Shown piece after piece: positions 24,546 through 32,918 of a stretch of DNA of 64,000 nucleotides. The stretch covers positions 1 to 64,000 of the forward strand of contig CAKUBN010000006.1 in assembly GCA_934643185.1 (NCBI GenBank), written 5' to 3'. The position numbers and the translations under genes are program-made. The DNA is from an uncultured Eubacteriales bacterium. Its GTDB lineage: Bacteria > Bacillota > Clostridia > Oscillospirales > Acutalibacteraceae. Below the pieces are notes generated by a model. The model saw nothing but the letters and a program-made list of their open reading frames with translations, made no database searches and had not been told where the DNA came from. Numbering within the stretch: position 1 is the stretch's first letter; the number at the start of each line of letters is the position of its first letter.

Positions 24546-24760
24546 CTAAAAGTTTTGCTCAAGCTTTTTCAAGAAGCTTAAACCGAACGCACACGTTCGG
24601 TTACAGTTTTCAAAGGTGAAACCTTTGGTCGAGCTCCGCAGAGCTCGAAATACTTTTGCCTAATCAAGAATCAGGATGGGAGAGCAAATAGTCCGGTGGA
24701 CTGTTTGCTCGTGGGAGACCCTATTAAGGGGTCTCCCGAAAAGGCAAAGCCTTTTAGAAT
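24546..24760 (+). repeat. Structured intergenic repeat, copy C
   Basis: Long copy between parB and serS. In order: AAGCTT hairpin (24561-24579), CCGAACG/CGTTCGG hairpin (24583-24600), CAAAGGT/ACCTTTG hairpin (24611-24627) and GAGCTC/GAGCTC hairpin (24631-24646). Then comes the single-stranded block TTTTGCCTAATCAAGAATCA to 24675. A 13-bp stem with 3-nt loop follows (24682-24694 with 24698-24710), then a 9-bp stem with 7-nt loop (24713-24721 with 24729-24737), then AAAAGGC/GCCTTTT (24739-24755). It begins with the TIR-like CTAAAAGTTTTGCTC. No T-tract follows, so it is not a plain terminator. Confidence 0.75.
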
Positions 24761-24860
24761 GAAATTAGTTGTGCTTTTTGGAGTTTCGCGATGCGAAACC
24801 AGCCCCAAAACCAAGAAAAACGCTTAAAAAGCCACAAATAACCGAAAGGAATGTTCAAAA

Positions 24861-26147
24861 ATGATCGATATTAAGTTTTTGAGAGAAAACCCGGACGTTG
24901 TCCGCGAGAATATCAAGAAAAAGTTCCAGGACGCAAAGCTTCCGCTCGTCGATGAAGTCATCGAGCTGGACGCTGAAAAGCGCGCCACACAGCAGAAGGC
25001 CGACGGCCTGCGCGCTTCCAGAAATAAGCTCTCCAAGCAGATCGGCGCACTGATGGGCCAGGGCAAGAAGGCCGAGGCCGAGGAAGTCAAGGCGCAGGTC
25101 AAGGCGCAGTCCGATGAGCTGCTTGCCGCGGAAGCGAAGGAAAAAGAGCTCGACGAGAGAATTCTCAAGATCATGATGACGATCCCGAATATCATCGACG
25201 CCAGCGTGCCGGTCGGTAAGGACGACAGCGAAAACGTTGAAGTCGAGCGCTTCGGTGAGCCGGTCGTGCCGGATTTCCCGGTTCCGTACCACACGGAGAT
25301 CATGGAAAGCTTCAACGGCATCGATCTGGATGCTGCACGCCGCGTTGCGGGCAACGGCTTCTATTATCTGATGGGCGACATCGCGCGCCTGCACTCCGCT
25401 GTTATCGCCTATGCGCGTGATTTCATGATCGACCGCGGTTTCACGTATGTTATCCCGCCGTATATGATCCGCAGCGACGTCGTCACCGGCGTTATGAGCT
25501 TTGCAGAAATGGATTCCATGATGTATAAGATCGAGGGCGAAGACCTGTACCTTGTCGGTACCAGCGAGCACTCCATGATCGGCAAGTTCATCGACCAGAT
25601 CCTGCCGGAAGCTGAGCTGCCACTCACGCTGACCAGCTATTCTCCGTGCTTCCGTAAGGAAAAAGGCGCACACGGCATTGAGGAGCGCGGCGTTTACCGC
25701 ATTCACCAGTTTGAAAAGCAGGAAATGATCGTCGTCTGCAAGCCGGAAGACTCCATGATGTGGTACGACAAGCTCTGGAAGAACACCGTAGACCTGTTCC
25801 GCAGCATGGATATTCCGGTCCGCACGCTCGAGTGCTGCTCCGGCGACCTCGCAGACCTGAAGGTCAAGTCCGTGGACGTTGAGGCTTGGTCTCCGCGTCA
25901 GAAGAAGTATTTTGAGGTCGGCAGCTGCTCCAACCTCGGCGACGCACAGGCTCGCCGCCTGCGCATCCGCGTAAACGGCGAAAACGGCAAATACCTTGCC
26001 CACACGCTGAACAACACGGTCGTTGCACCGCCGCGTATGCTCATCGCGTTCCTTGAGAACAACCTCCAGGCAGACGGCAGCGTCCGTATTCCGGAAGCTC
26101 TGCGTCCGTACATGGGCGGCAAGGAAGTCATCGTCCCGAAGAAATAA
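24861..26147 (+). CDS. serS: Seryl-tRNA synthetase
   Basis: 428-aa class II synthetase. The N-terminal antiparallel coiled-coil arm (residues ~1-105) is clear, for example VIELDAEKRATQQKADGLRA. The catalytic core has GTSEHSMIG, CFRKEKGAHG..ERGVYRIHQFEKQEM (motif 2 region) and a C-terminal motif 3 in NGKYLAHTLNNTVVAPPRMLIAFLEN. It charges tRNA-Ser (and tRNA-Sec where present). Ends with a strong terminator. Upstream lies repeat copy C. Confidence 0.97.
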   Translation: MIDIKFLRENPDVVRENIKKKFQDAKLPLVDEVIELDAEKRATQQKADGLRASRNKLSKQIGALMGQGKKAEAEEVKAQVKAQSDELLAAEAKEKELDERILKIMMTIPNIIDASVPVGKDDSENVEVERFGEPVVPDFPVPYHTEIMESFNGIDLDAARRVAGNGFYYLMGDIARLHSAVIAYARDFMIDRGFTYVIPPYMIRSDVVTGVMSFAEMDSMMYKIEGEDLYLVGTSEHSMIGKFIDQILPEAELPLTLTSYSPCFRKEKGAHGIEERGVYRIHQFEKQEMIVVCKPEDSMMWYDKLWKNTVDLFRSMDIPVRTLECCSGDLADLKVKSVDVEAWSPRQKKYFEVGSCSNLGDAQARRLRIRVNGENGKYLAHTLNNTVVAPPRMLIAFLENNLQADGSVRIPEALRPYMGGKEVIVPKK

Positions 26148-26172
26148 ACTTTCCGCAAATTCAATAATGGAT

Positions 26173-26213
26173 AAAAGAGGCACATGCAAGGTAAAATGCG
26201 TGTGCCTCTTTTG
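26173..26213 (+). terminator. serS terminator
   Basis: AAAAGAGGCACA (26173-26184) pairs with TGTGCCTCTTTT (26201-26212), stem of at least 12 bp with T residues in the 3' arm. Confidence 0.8.
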
Positions 26214-26352
26214 CTGTCTGAATATAGAAATGCTCGCTTTACCCAGTGTGCCGCAAAATAGGTAAAATGATGCAAAACAGGGTAAAACGACAAGGGTTTC
26301 CAAAAGGCGCTCATTTTCGTCATCACCATGTGCAAAACTTTTTCTGCGGATA

Positions 26353-26602
26353 TGTGGAAAACTAATTTTGGGTTAAAAGAAGTGAAAGAATATTCAACAG
26401 CATCGAACGTATGTATAACCGACTGCGGACAGTTTTCGACAGATACGCCCAAAGGTGTCCGCGATACGCGAACAAACGGCCGAATTCGAACACGAAAGCG
26501 CAGTGTATAAATATACATAAATTTGGAAAAATGTGGTGTGGAAAACTCGGTGGAAAGTGTGGAAAAGCACACGGTATAGTGGAAAAAACAAAGTTTTTCA
26601 CA
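26353..26602. other. Cluster of DnaA-box-like sequences between serS and the MFS gene
   Basis: TGTGGAAAA occurs at 26353-26361, 26537-26545 and 26558-26566 (TTTTCCACA on minus), and TTTTTCACA at 26594-26602 on plus. Weaker variants (GGTGGAAAG, AGTGGAAAA) lie among them. The same two box types occur in oriC. The 650-bp gap between serS and the MFS gene holds nothing else that I can identify; the open frames across it look non-coding. Confidence 0.45.
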
Positions 26603-26748
26603 AGGTATCGGCCATATATGGAAAGGCAAAATGCTTTACGCATACATTTTTACGACATGTTGCGTGCCGGTGCGCTAAAAAACAGCGTAAAATGGGTTGG
26701 AAGCGTCATTTCGGCATATACAATAAACAGAGATCGGGCGTTTTCAAA

Positions 26749-26781
26749 CAAAACAAAAGGCCCGCCGAAGCGAGCCTTTAA
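26749..26781 (-). terminator. Terminator of the MFS gene
   Basis: On the minus strand AAAGGCTCGC pairs with GCGGGCCTTT around a TTC loop region and is followed by TGTTTTGT. Confidence 0.65.
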
Positions 26782-26801
26782 AAGCACAGGATATTTAAAG
26801 A

Positions 26802-28016
26802 TCATGCCGCAGCCGTTTCCTTTTTACCGCGGTGGAAGAGAAAGCTTGCGGCGAAGATCGCGACGGAAACGAGGAATACGCTGGCCGTCACGCCATAGAA
26901 CGCCTTGCCGCCGATGGTGTCAAACAGCACGCCGCCAAGCAGATTGCCGAGGATGCCGGAGATCTGCGCCACGGAAATGAACAGGCTGTGCGCCGTAGCA
27001 CGCAGCTCAACGGGTGCGAGTTCGTAGATGTAGTTCGTGCCCGTGCCGAGGAATGCGCCGTTGCCAAGGCCGTAAAACGCGGCAAACACCAGCATGGTCG
27101 GCAGCGAATTCACAAGGAAGCAGAAGCAAAGACATTCCGTCGCCATCAAAATCGCAGAAAGCATGATGAGGTATTTCATCTTGATACGGCGGCGCAGGCG
27201 GCCGATGAAGAACAGGAATGGAATTTCCATCATGGCGCGCACGGAGAGGATAAGACCGAGGTTGACGGTATCAATTTGAATATCCGCCATGTAGTACGTC
27301 AAAAAGTTCGATTCAAATGCCACGGCCATCTGGAAGAAGAACGCGAAAATAAGGAATGCCATGTACGCGTAGTTTTTCAGCAGCCCGCTTGCACCAGCCG
27401 CGCTCTTTTTCACGCGCTTGCCGCTTTGCGGCTCAAAGCAGAAGTACGTCAGTACAATGGCAGGAATCATCACAATGCCCATCACCCAGAATGTGGAGGG
27501 CACACCGGCTGCCGGAATGAGCGCGTTTACGGTGATGACACCGGCAATGGCGAACAAAAGCGAGCCGCTGCTGCGCACCATGCCGTAATTCAGGCGGTGC
27601 TCTGCGCAGTTGCGCACCGTAAGGTTATCGACAAACGGCGACATCGGTACGCGGAAAAAGTTGATAATCGGGATCAAAATCAAAAACAGCAGCGTTGAGT
27701 ACGGCTGCCCCGTGGGGATGAGCGGCACAAAAATAAACAGGCCGCAGCCGAGCGTCAGCGTTAAAATGACGATTTTGCGCACGCTGCCGATGCGGTCGCT
27801 CACCGTGCCCCAAAACGTCATGGCAAAAATGGCGACGGCACAGGCAATGGCGTTTAGTAAGCCAAAATCCGTAGCGGGAAAGCCAATGCTTTGCAGGTAA
27901 ACCGTTTGGTAGTTGCCCACCGCCATGGCTGCCCAGAAAATGCCCTGTACGCCGGCAAGGCGCAGCGTTTCCGCCGCCTCCGGAGAGATGGAGCGCAGTC
28001 TGCGAAGCTTGTTCAT
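26802..28016 (-). CDS. MFS transporter
   Basis: 404 aa from ATG 28016, with AAAAGGA 9 nt upstream; the open frame runs further upstream without similarity. About 12 hydrophobic segments in two halves. The cytoplasmic loop motif between helices 2 and 3 is WGTVSDRIGSVRKIVIL, typical of the major facilitator superfamily. The second half ends GGKAFYGVTASVFLVSVAIF. The substrate cannot be read from sequence; sugar or nucleoside-proton symport are options for this type. It is a lone gene against the replication direction, with its own promoter and terminator. Confidence 0.85.
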   Translation of the reverse strand: MNKLRRLRSISPEAAETLRLAGVQGIFWAAMAVGNYQTVYLQSIGFPATDFGLLNAIACAVAIFAMTFWGTVSDRIGSVRKIVILTLTLGCGLFIFVPLIPTGQPYSTLLFLILIPIINFFRVPMSPFVDNLTVRNCAEHRLNYGMVRSSGSLLFAIAGVITVNALIPAAGVPSTFWVMGIVMIPAIVLTYFCFEPQSGKRVKKSAAGASGLLKNYAYMAFLIFAFFFQMAVAFESNFLTYYMADIQIDTVNLGLILSVRAMMEIPFLFFIGRLRRRIKMKYLIMLSAILMATECLCFCFLVNSLPTMLVFAAFYGLGNGAFLGTGTNYIYELAPVELRATAHSLFISVAQISGILGNLLGGVLFDTIGGKAFYGVTASVFLVSVAIFAASFLFHRGKKETAAA

Positions 28017-28133
28017 GAAAAACCATCCTTTTGGCCAAATGCGGCCGAGTGTAATAGGGAAAGCGCGGAAAATATGCCGTGCGCGTAAAAAACAGGTCGG
28101 GCACGGGAGATATTCGTTTGATATAATAGTTTT

Positions 28134-28162
28134 AGGGTATCTCAAACCGGGCAGAGTGTCAA
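28134..28162 (-). promoter_or_regulatory. Probable promoter of the MFS gene
   Basis: Minus strand TTGACA (28157-28162), 17-nt spacer and TACCCT (28134-28139). This leaves an untranslated leader of about 110 nt. Confidence 0.5.
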
Positions 28163-28452
28163 GAGATTTTGTAATTTCCGTATGAAGTTTTTTTACAAAG
28201 AGAACGCTTTCTAATATATTATAAAGGGGAGTGCCGCCAAAGAGCAAACACACAAAGTATTTAGTCAAGCTTTCTTCGAAAAAATTGGGCGAGATATGGA
28301 GACGCGTTTTTAGAAGTTCGGTCTGTCAAAACGCCGCAAAAATCGCCCCAAAAACCATAAGTTAGCCATATAAAACTGCTTTTTGTGGCTTTTCCCCAAA
28401 AAGGGCGCGGAACGCTCGGCGGAGTATCTCTGTTTTTTCGCGGACAAAACGG

Positions 28453-28481
28453 TTGAAAATGTACCGCGAAAGTGGTACAAT
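28453..28481 (+). promoter_or_regulatory. guaB promoter
   Basis: TTGAAA (28453-28458), 17-nt spacer and TACAAT (28476-28481). Between this and the divergent MFS promoter (28163-28452) I see no gene or clear motif. Confidence 0.65.
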
Positions 28482-28502
28482 CTTATATCAAATAATATAT
28501 TT

Positions 28503-28555
28503 TTCTCCGGCCTGCCGGAGAATTTTTCCTATGCGGCATGCGAGATTTTCCGCAT
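28503..28555 (+). terminator. Terminator-like hairpin in the guaB leader (possible attenuator)
   Basis: TTCTCCGG (28503-28510) and CCGGAGAA (28515-28522) form a perfect 8-bp stem with a CCTG loop followed by TTTTT. A second hairpin, ATGCGG/CCGCAT (28531-28536 with 28550-28555), follows. Both lie in the transcribed leader between promoter and guaB start. Confidence 0.55.
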
Positions 28556-28603
28556 GAAGACAACAAAAAACACGGTGCACAAGGCGAAAGGATGGTTGAC
28601 GGT

Positions 28604-30082
28604 ATGCTGAACACAGAATTCACCTCTAAGTTTGTCAAAGAGGGGCTCACCTTTGACGACGTTCTTCTGATCCCGGCAGAATCACACGTACTGCCCAGTC
28701 AGGTAGACATTTCCACTCATCTCACAAAGAAGATCAAGCTGAACACCCCCATCATGACGGCGGCTATGGATACCGTCACGGAAGCGGATATGGCCATCGC
28801 CATCGCGCGTGAGGGCGGCATCGGCATCATTCACAAGAACATGTCCATTGAGCGTCAGGCCGATCAGGTCGATATGGTCAAGCGCTCCGAGAACGGCGTT
28901 ATCGTTGATCCGTTCTTCCTTGCGCCGGAGAACACCGTGCGCGAGGCGGATAACCTCATGGGCCGCTACAAGATCTCCGGCGTGCCGATCTGCGAAAACG
29001 GCAAGCTCGTCGGCATCATCACGAACCGCGACCTGCGCTTCATGTCCGGCTCCGATTTCGACCAGAAGATCGAAAACGTCATGACGAAGGATCACCTTGT
29101 CACCGCGCCGGTCGGTACCACCCTCAAGGATGCACAGGAGATCCTGCGCCACCACAGAATCGAAAAGCTTCCGATTGTCGATGAAAAGGGCTATCTGAAG
29201 GGTCTCATCACGATTAAAGATATTGAAAAAGCTGTGCAGTACCCGAACTCTGCAAGAGACGACGGCGGCCGTCTGCTCTGCGGCGCGGCTATCGGCGCTA
29301 CGGCCGACGTTCTGGACCGCGTTGCTGCCCTTGTGGAAGCACAGGTCGACGTTGTCGTGCTCGATTCTGCACACGGTCACAACAGCGGCATCATCGAAGC
29401 AGTGAAAAAGGTCAAGAAAGCATACCCGGACCTTCAACTCATTGCGGGTAACGTTGCAACGGCAGAGGGCACCCGTGCGCTTATCGAAGCCGGCGCAGAC
29501 TGCGTAAAGATCGGCATCGGCCCGGGCTCCATCTGCACCACCCGTGTGGTCGCCGGCATCGGTGTGCCGCAGGTCACGGCTGTGTATGATGCAGCATGCG
29601 CGGCGGCAGAATACGGCGTTCCGGTTATCGCAGACGGCGGCATCAAGTACAGCGGTGATATCGTCAAGGCGCTCGCAGCAGGTGCAAGCGTTGTTATGCT
29701 CGGCTCCCTTGTTGCAGGCTGCAAGGAGACCCCCGGCGAGTACGAGCTCTATCAGGGCAGACAGTTCAAGGTCTACCGCGGCATGGGCTCTCTGGGCGCT
29801 ATGGGTAAGGGCTCCAGCGACCGCTACTTCCAGGCAAACAACAAGAAGTACGTTCCGGAAGGCGTCGAGGGCCGTGTGCCTTATAAGGGACCGCTCGCAG
29901 ATACCATTTATCAGATGGTCGGCGGTCTGCGCTCCGGCATGGGTTATGTGGGCTGCGCAAATATCCCGGAAATGCACGAGAAGGCACAGTTCGTGCGCAT
30001 TACGGGTGCGGGTTTGAAGGAAAGCCATCCGCACGACATTCAGATTACGAAGGAAGCCCCGAACTACTCCATCCACGGCTGA
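28604..30082 (+). CDS. guaB: Inosine-5'-monophosphate dehydrogenase
   Basis: 492 aa from ATG 28604; upstream ATGs at 28592 and earlier are less well placed relative to AAAGGATGG. It oxidises IMP to XMP with NAD+, the committed step to GMP. N-terminal and C-terminal TIM-barrel halves flank two CBS domains (~95-215). The catalytic cysteine is C311 in GPGSICTTR, with GGIKYSGDIVKALAAGA for phosphate binding and the mobile flap around YVPEGVEGRVPYKG. A terminator-like leader suggests attenuation control. Confidence 0.97.
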   Translation: MLNTEFTSKFVKEGLTFDDVLLIPAESHVLPSQVDISTHLTKKIKLNTPIMTAAMDTVTEADMAIAIAREGGIGIIHKNMSIERQADQVDMVKRSENGVIVDPFFLAPENTVREADNLMGRYKISGVPICENGKLVGIITNRDLRFMSGSDFDQKIENVMTKDHLVTAPVGTTLKDAQEILRHHRIEKLPIVDEKGYLKGLITIKDIEKAVQYPNSARDDGGRLLCGAAIGATADVLDRVAALVEAQVDVVVLDSAHGHNSGIIEAVKKVKKAYPDLQLIAGNVATAEGTRALIEAGADCVKIGIGPGSICTTRVVAGIGVPQVTAVYDAACAAAEYGVPVIADGGIKYSGDIVKALAAGASVVMLGSLVAGCKETPGEYELYQGRQFKVYRGMGSLGAMGKGSSDRYFQANNKKYVPEGVEGRVPYKGPLADTIYQMVGGLRSGMGYVGCANIPEMHEKAQFVRITGAGLKESHPHDIQITKEAPNYSIHG

Positions 30083-30100
30083 TTTTAAATTTGCATTACG

Positions 30101-30140
30101 GAACCTCTTCGTCTGCACGGCGAAGGGGTTCTGTTTTGTT
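30101..30140 (+). terminator. guaB terminator
   Basis: GAACCTCTTCG (30101-30111) pairs with CGAAGGGGTTC (30121-30131) and is followed by TGTTTTGTTTT. Confidence 0.8.
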
Positions 30141-30635
30141 TTCAGCAGTTGCACAAAAACCGGTAAGCATGCATAGTGAAGGACATCTGATGCAAACTAA
30201 AGCAAAAATCCGTATTCTATATCGATATTGGAATATCACATACTATTATATATAGGATGGCTTTGCAGCAAAAAACGCATAGAAAACAGCGCACATAGGG
30301 GAGAGGCAGGTGGACAAAACTTCGAAAATGTCCAACATATTTTCCGAGTAAACTGCATTTTTGCGCGTTCTCTTTCAAAAACAGGAGAAAACTTGTCGAA
30401 TTTCGCCGTAAAATGCAGGAATTCGGTTTCTATCCGTCGTTCGTGCACAATACGCGGAAACTTGTATTTTTGTAGAGGACATGCCCCTGACGCGGCTTTT
30501 TTTGGCGGATTTTGGGCGGATTTAATTACAAAATTGCAATACTATCATGAAAAACTGCACGGTGTGTATATGCCTCAAGGTCATAATTCACAAAAATACA
30601 CGAAAATTAGGACAGGATTTCCATAGTTTTGCCAC
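30141..30635. other. Long AT-rich intergenic region before oppA
   Basis: About 500 bp with no convincing gene, repeat or RNA. Open frames across it lack start sites and protein-like composition. It probably holds regulatory sites for the opp operon that I cannot identify. Confidence 0.4.
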
Positions 30636-30664
30636 TTGCGATTTAGCGCTTTATGCTGTATCAT
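30636..30664 (+). promoter_or_regulatory. oppA promoter
   Basis: TTGCGA (30636-30641), 17-nt spacer and TATCAT (30659-30664), giving a leader of about 65 nt. Confidence 0.55.
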
Positions 30665-30736
30665 GTATGCAATATGAATTTTCTTTGAACGAAAATTTCA
30701 TAATTCTATCACCTATCACATTAGGAGGAACAAGAA

Positions 30737-32494
30737 ATGAAACTGAAAAAGGTTTTAGCTCTGGTTCTGTCCGCGGCGTTGGTTGTTTCCGCATTCGCTG
30801 GGTGCGGCGGCAACAGCTCCAGCTCCACGGCATCTACCGAGAGCAGCACAGCTTCTGAAAGCAGCGCAGAATCCACCGAGTCCACCGCCTCCGGAGATTC
30901 CACCCCGGCTGCATCCGGTGACGCTACGGCAATCTTCACCCCGAAGACCGTAGACGCTGCAAAGACCATCAGCCTGAACGCAGGTATAGAGCCGACAGGC
31001 CTGAACACCCTGACCTCCACATACTCCATTGAGTTCTCCTTGTTCAAGCACATGTATGAGAACCTCGTCTCCCTCGACGATGACGACAACACAGTCCCGG
31101 GCGCAGCTGAGAGCTGGGACTACGATGAGGATACCCTCACCTACACTTTCCACCTCCGTAAGGACGGCGTTTGGACAAACGGCGACCCGGTTACGGCGAA
31201 GGACTTCGAGTTTGCTTGGAGTCAGGCTTTGAACCCGGATGTTGCTTCTGATTACGCTTACTTTCTCTACTTCATCAAGAACGCTGAAAAGTACTTCAAC
31301 GGTGAAGTTGCTTGGGACGAAGTTGGTGTAAAGGTTGTCGATGATTATACCCTTGAGGTTACCCTGGAGCAGCCGACTCCGTACGCACTGTTCCTGTTCT
31401 CCTTCGGCACCCTTGCTCCGATTAACCAGAGATTCTATGAGGCTGTAGGCGCAGACCTCTACTCCACCGAAGCGCAGTACTTCTGCACGAACGGCCCGTT
31501 CGCTCTTACTGAGTGGAGCCACAACGATAAGATCGTTATGCAGAAAAACGATGCATGGCACGGCGCAGCAGACGTAGAAGTTGAAGAGATCGATTGGAAG
31601 ATCATCACCGATGCCAACGCAGCTCTCTCCTCCTTCCTCGCAGGCGACCTGGATATGGTCGGTCTCGGCACCGGCGAACTCATCAAGCAGGCTACAGCAG
31701 CAGGTGCTACGATTCAGTCTTATACGGATGGTTCCGCATTCTACATTTACTTCAACAACAATGACCAGTATCTCTCCAATGTAAATCTCCGTCGTGCACT
31801 GTTCAATGCAATTGACGCGCAGAAGGAAATTGATACGATTTGGCAGAACGATAACGAGCCGATGACTTCCTTCACGGCGCCCGGTGTTGCCGCTGCTGAC
31901 GGCACCCCCTTTGCCTCTAAGGTCGGCGAGCTGTATGCGCCGTCCCGTGACCAGGAAAAGGCTAAGGAATACCTTGCAACGGCTCTCTCCGAGCTCGGCT
32001 GCACGGTAGACGATCTCTCCGCTCACCTCTCCATCGACTGCGGCGACTCCGCAACGGCTATTGCAGAAGCTTCCTTCTATCAGGAGCAGTGGAGACAGGT
32101 TCTCGGCATCGAGGTTGCCGTTAACTCCATGATCACCAAGCAGGGTGCTCAGAACCGTACGACCGGCAACTATGTCATGTCCCTCACCGGTTGGGGCCCG
32201 GACTACAACGACCCGAACACCTTCCTTGACCTGTGGGTCACCGATGGCGGCAACAACCAGACCGGCTTCTCCAACGAGAGATACGATGAGCTCATCGACC
32301 TCGCAGCCAAGGAGACCGACCTCGAAAAGCGTGAGTCCTACTTCATCGAGTGCGAGCAGATCATTGCGGATCAGCTCCCGATCGGCCCGGCCTTCTGGAG
32401 AGCTCCGTCCTATGCTTGCTCCGATAAGATCAAGGGCGGTATGCACAGATCTACGTTCCAGGATATCAACGCTGTTTACGTAAAGCTTTCCTAA
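30737..32494 (+). CDS. oppA: Oligopeptide ABC transporter substrate-binding lipoprotein
   Basis: 585 aa. Lipoprotein signal MKLKKVLALVLSAALVVSAFAGC with lipid-attachment Cys23, then a Ser/Thr/Glu-rich linker to ~residue 70. The remainder is an SBP_bac_5 (family 5) domain, with the typical PTGLNTLTSTYS start, SWDYDEDTLTYTFHLRKDGVWTNGDPVTAKDFEFAW and DYNDPNTFLDLW. It captures peptides (possibly dipeptides or oligopeptides) outside the membrane. AGGAGG precedes the ATG. It is separated from oppB by 424 bp containing a long hairpin, which probably lets OppA be made in excess. Confidence 0.94.
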   Translation: MKLKKVLALVLSAALVVSAFAGCGGNSSSSTASTESSTASESSAESTESTASGDSTPAASGDATAIFTPKTVDAAKTISLNAGIEPTGLNTLTSTYSIEFSLFKHMYENLVSLDDDDNTVPGAAESWDYDEDTLTYTFHLRKDGVWTNGDPVTAKDFEFAWSQALNPDVASDYAYFLYFIKNAEKYFNGEVAWDEVGVKVVDDYTLEVTLEQPTPYALFLFSFGTLAPINQRFYEAVGADLYSTEAQYFCTNGPFALTEWSHNDKIVMQKNDAWHGAADVEVEEIDWKIITDANAALSSFLAGDLDMVGLGTGELIKQATAAGATIQSYTDGSAFYIYFNNNDQYLSNVNLRRALFNAIDAQKEIDTIWQNDNEPMTSFTAPGVAAADGTPFASKVGELYAPSRDQEKAKEYLATALSELGCTVDDLSAHLSIDCGDSATAIAEASFYQEQWRQVLGIEVAVNSMITKQGAQNRTTGNYVMSLTGWGPDYNDPNTFLDLWVTDGGNNQTGFSNERYDELIDLAAKETDLEKRESYFIECEQIIADQLPIGPAFWRAPSYACSDKIKGGMHRSTFQDINAVYVKLS

Positions 32495-32918
32495 TCGAAA
32501 ACCTTACGGGCGCTGACCCGGATACTTAAAAGAAATTCAAATACGGTTACGGCTTGCGGTGTATCTTAAAAGGGTGCGCCGCACCGAACTGTATTTATTC
32601 TTTTAATCTTTTACTTCAACACTTTTAGGTGATATACGCATCACTGTGTTGGGTGAGTAAAGCCTTGTTTCCCCGAAATTTTGGGGATTTCCGCGAACGG
32701 CAATACAAGCTGCATTCGCTAAGTTCACAAAATTGATGTGCCAAAGGCGGCAGAATAATTTCCGAGCTTTTGCGCACATTTTTTGTTATATTGTCATATT
32801 GTCGTTTATCGGACAAGGCCGCGGACGCTTTGGCGGCATCGTTCCCAAAAACGTCGGCGGCTTTGTCCGCATAACCTTTAATCATTCTATTAAACTATCA
32901 AAGAGAGGTGGATTGCAC
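32495..32918 (+). other. oppA-oppB intercistronic region with a long hairpin
   Basis: Contains an 18-position stem (32810-32827 with 32852-32869, 16 Watson-Crick pairs, one G-T and one mismatch) that is not followed by a T-tract. A smaller structure (AAATACGGTT with AACTGTATTT) lies near 32537-32607. There is no gene. Such structures often stabilise the upstream mRNA or reduce read-through. Confidence 0.55.

Noticed and set aside
24546..24760. Reading the repeat as a simple terminator of parB
   Set aside because: There is no T-tract after any stem, and the same multi-hairpin arrangement recurs at other loci with conserved linkers.
26411..26980. Plus-strand open frame in the serS-MFS gap
   Set aside because: It runs across the DnaA-box-like cluster and into the MFS gene on the other strand, with no good start site and unlikely composition.
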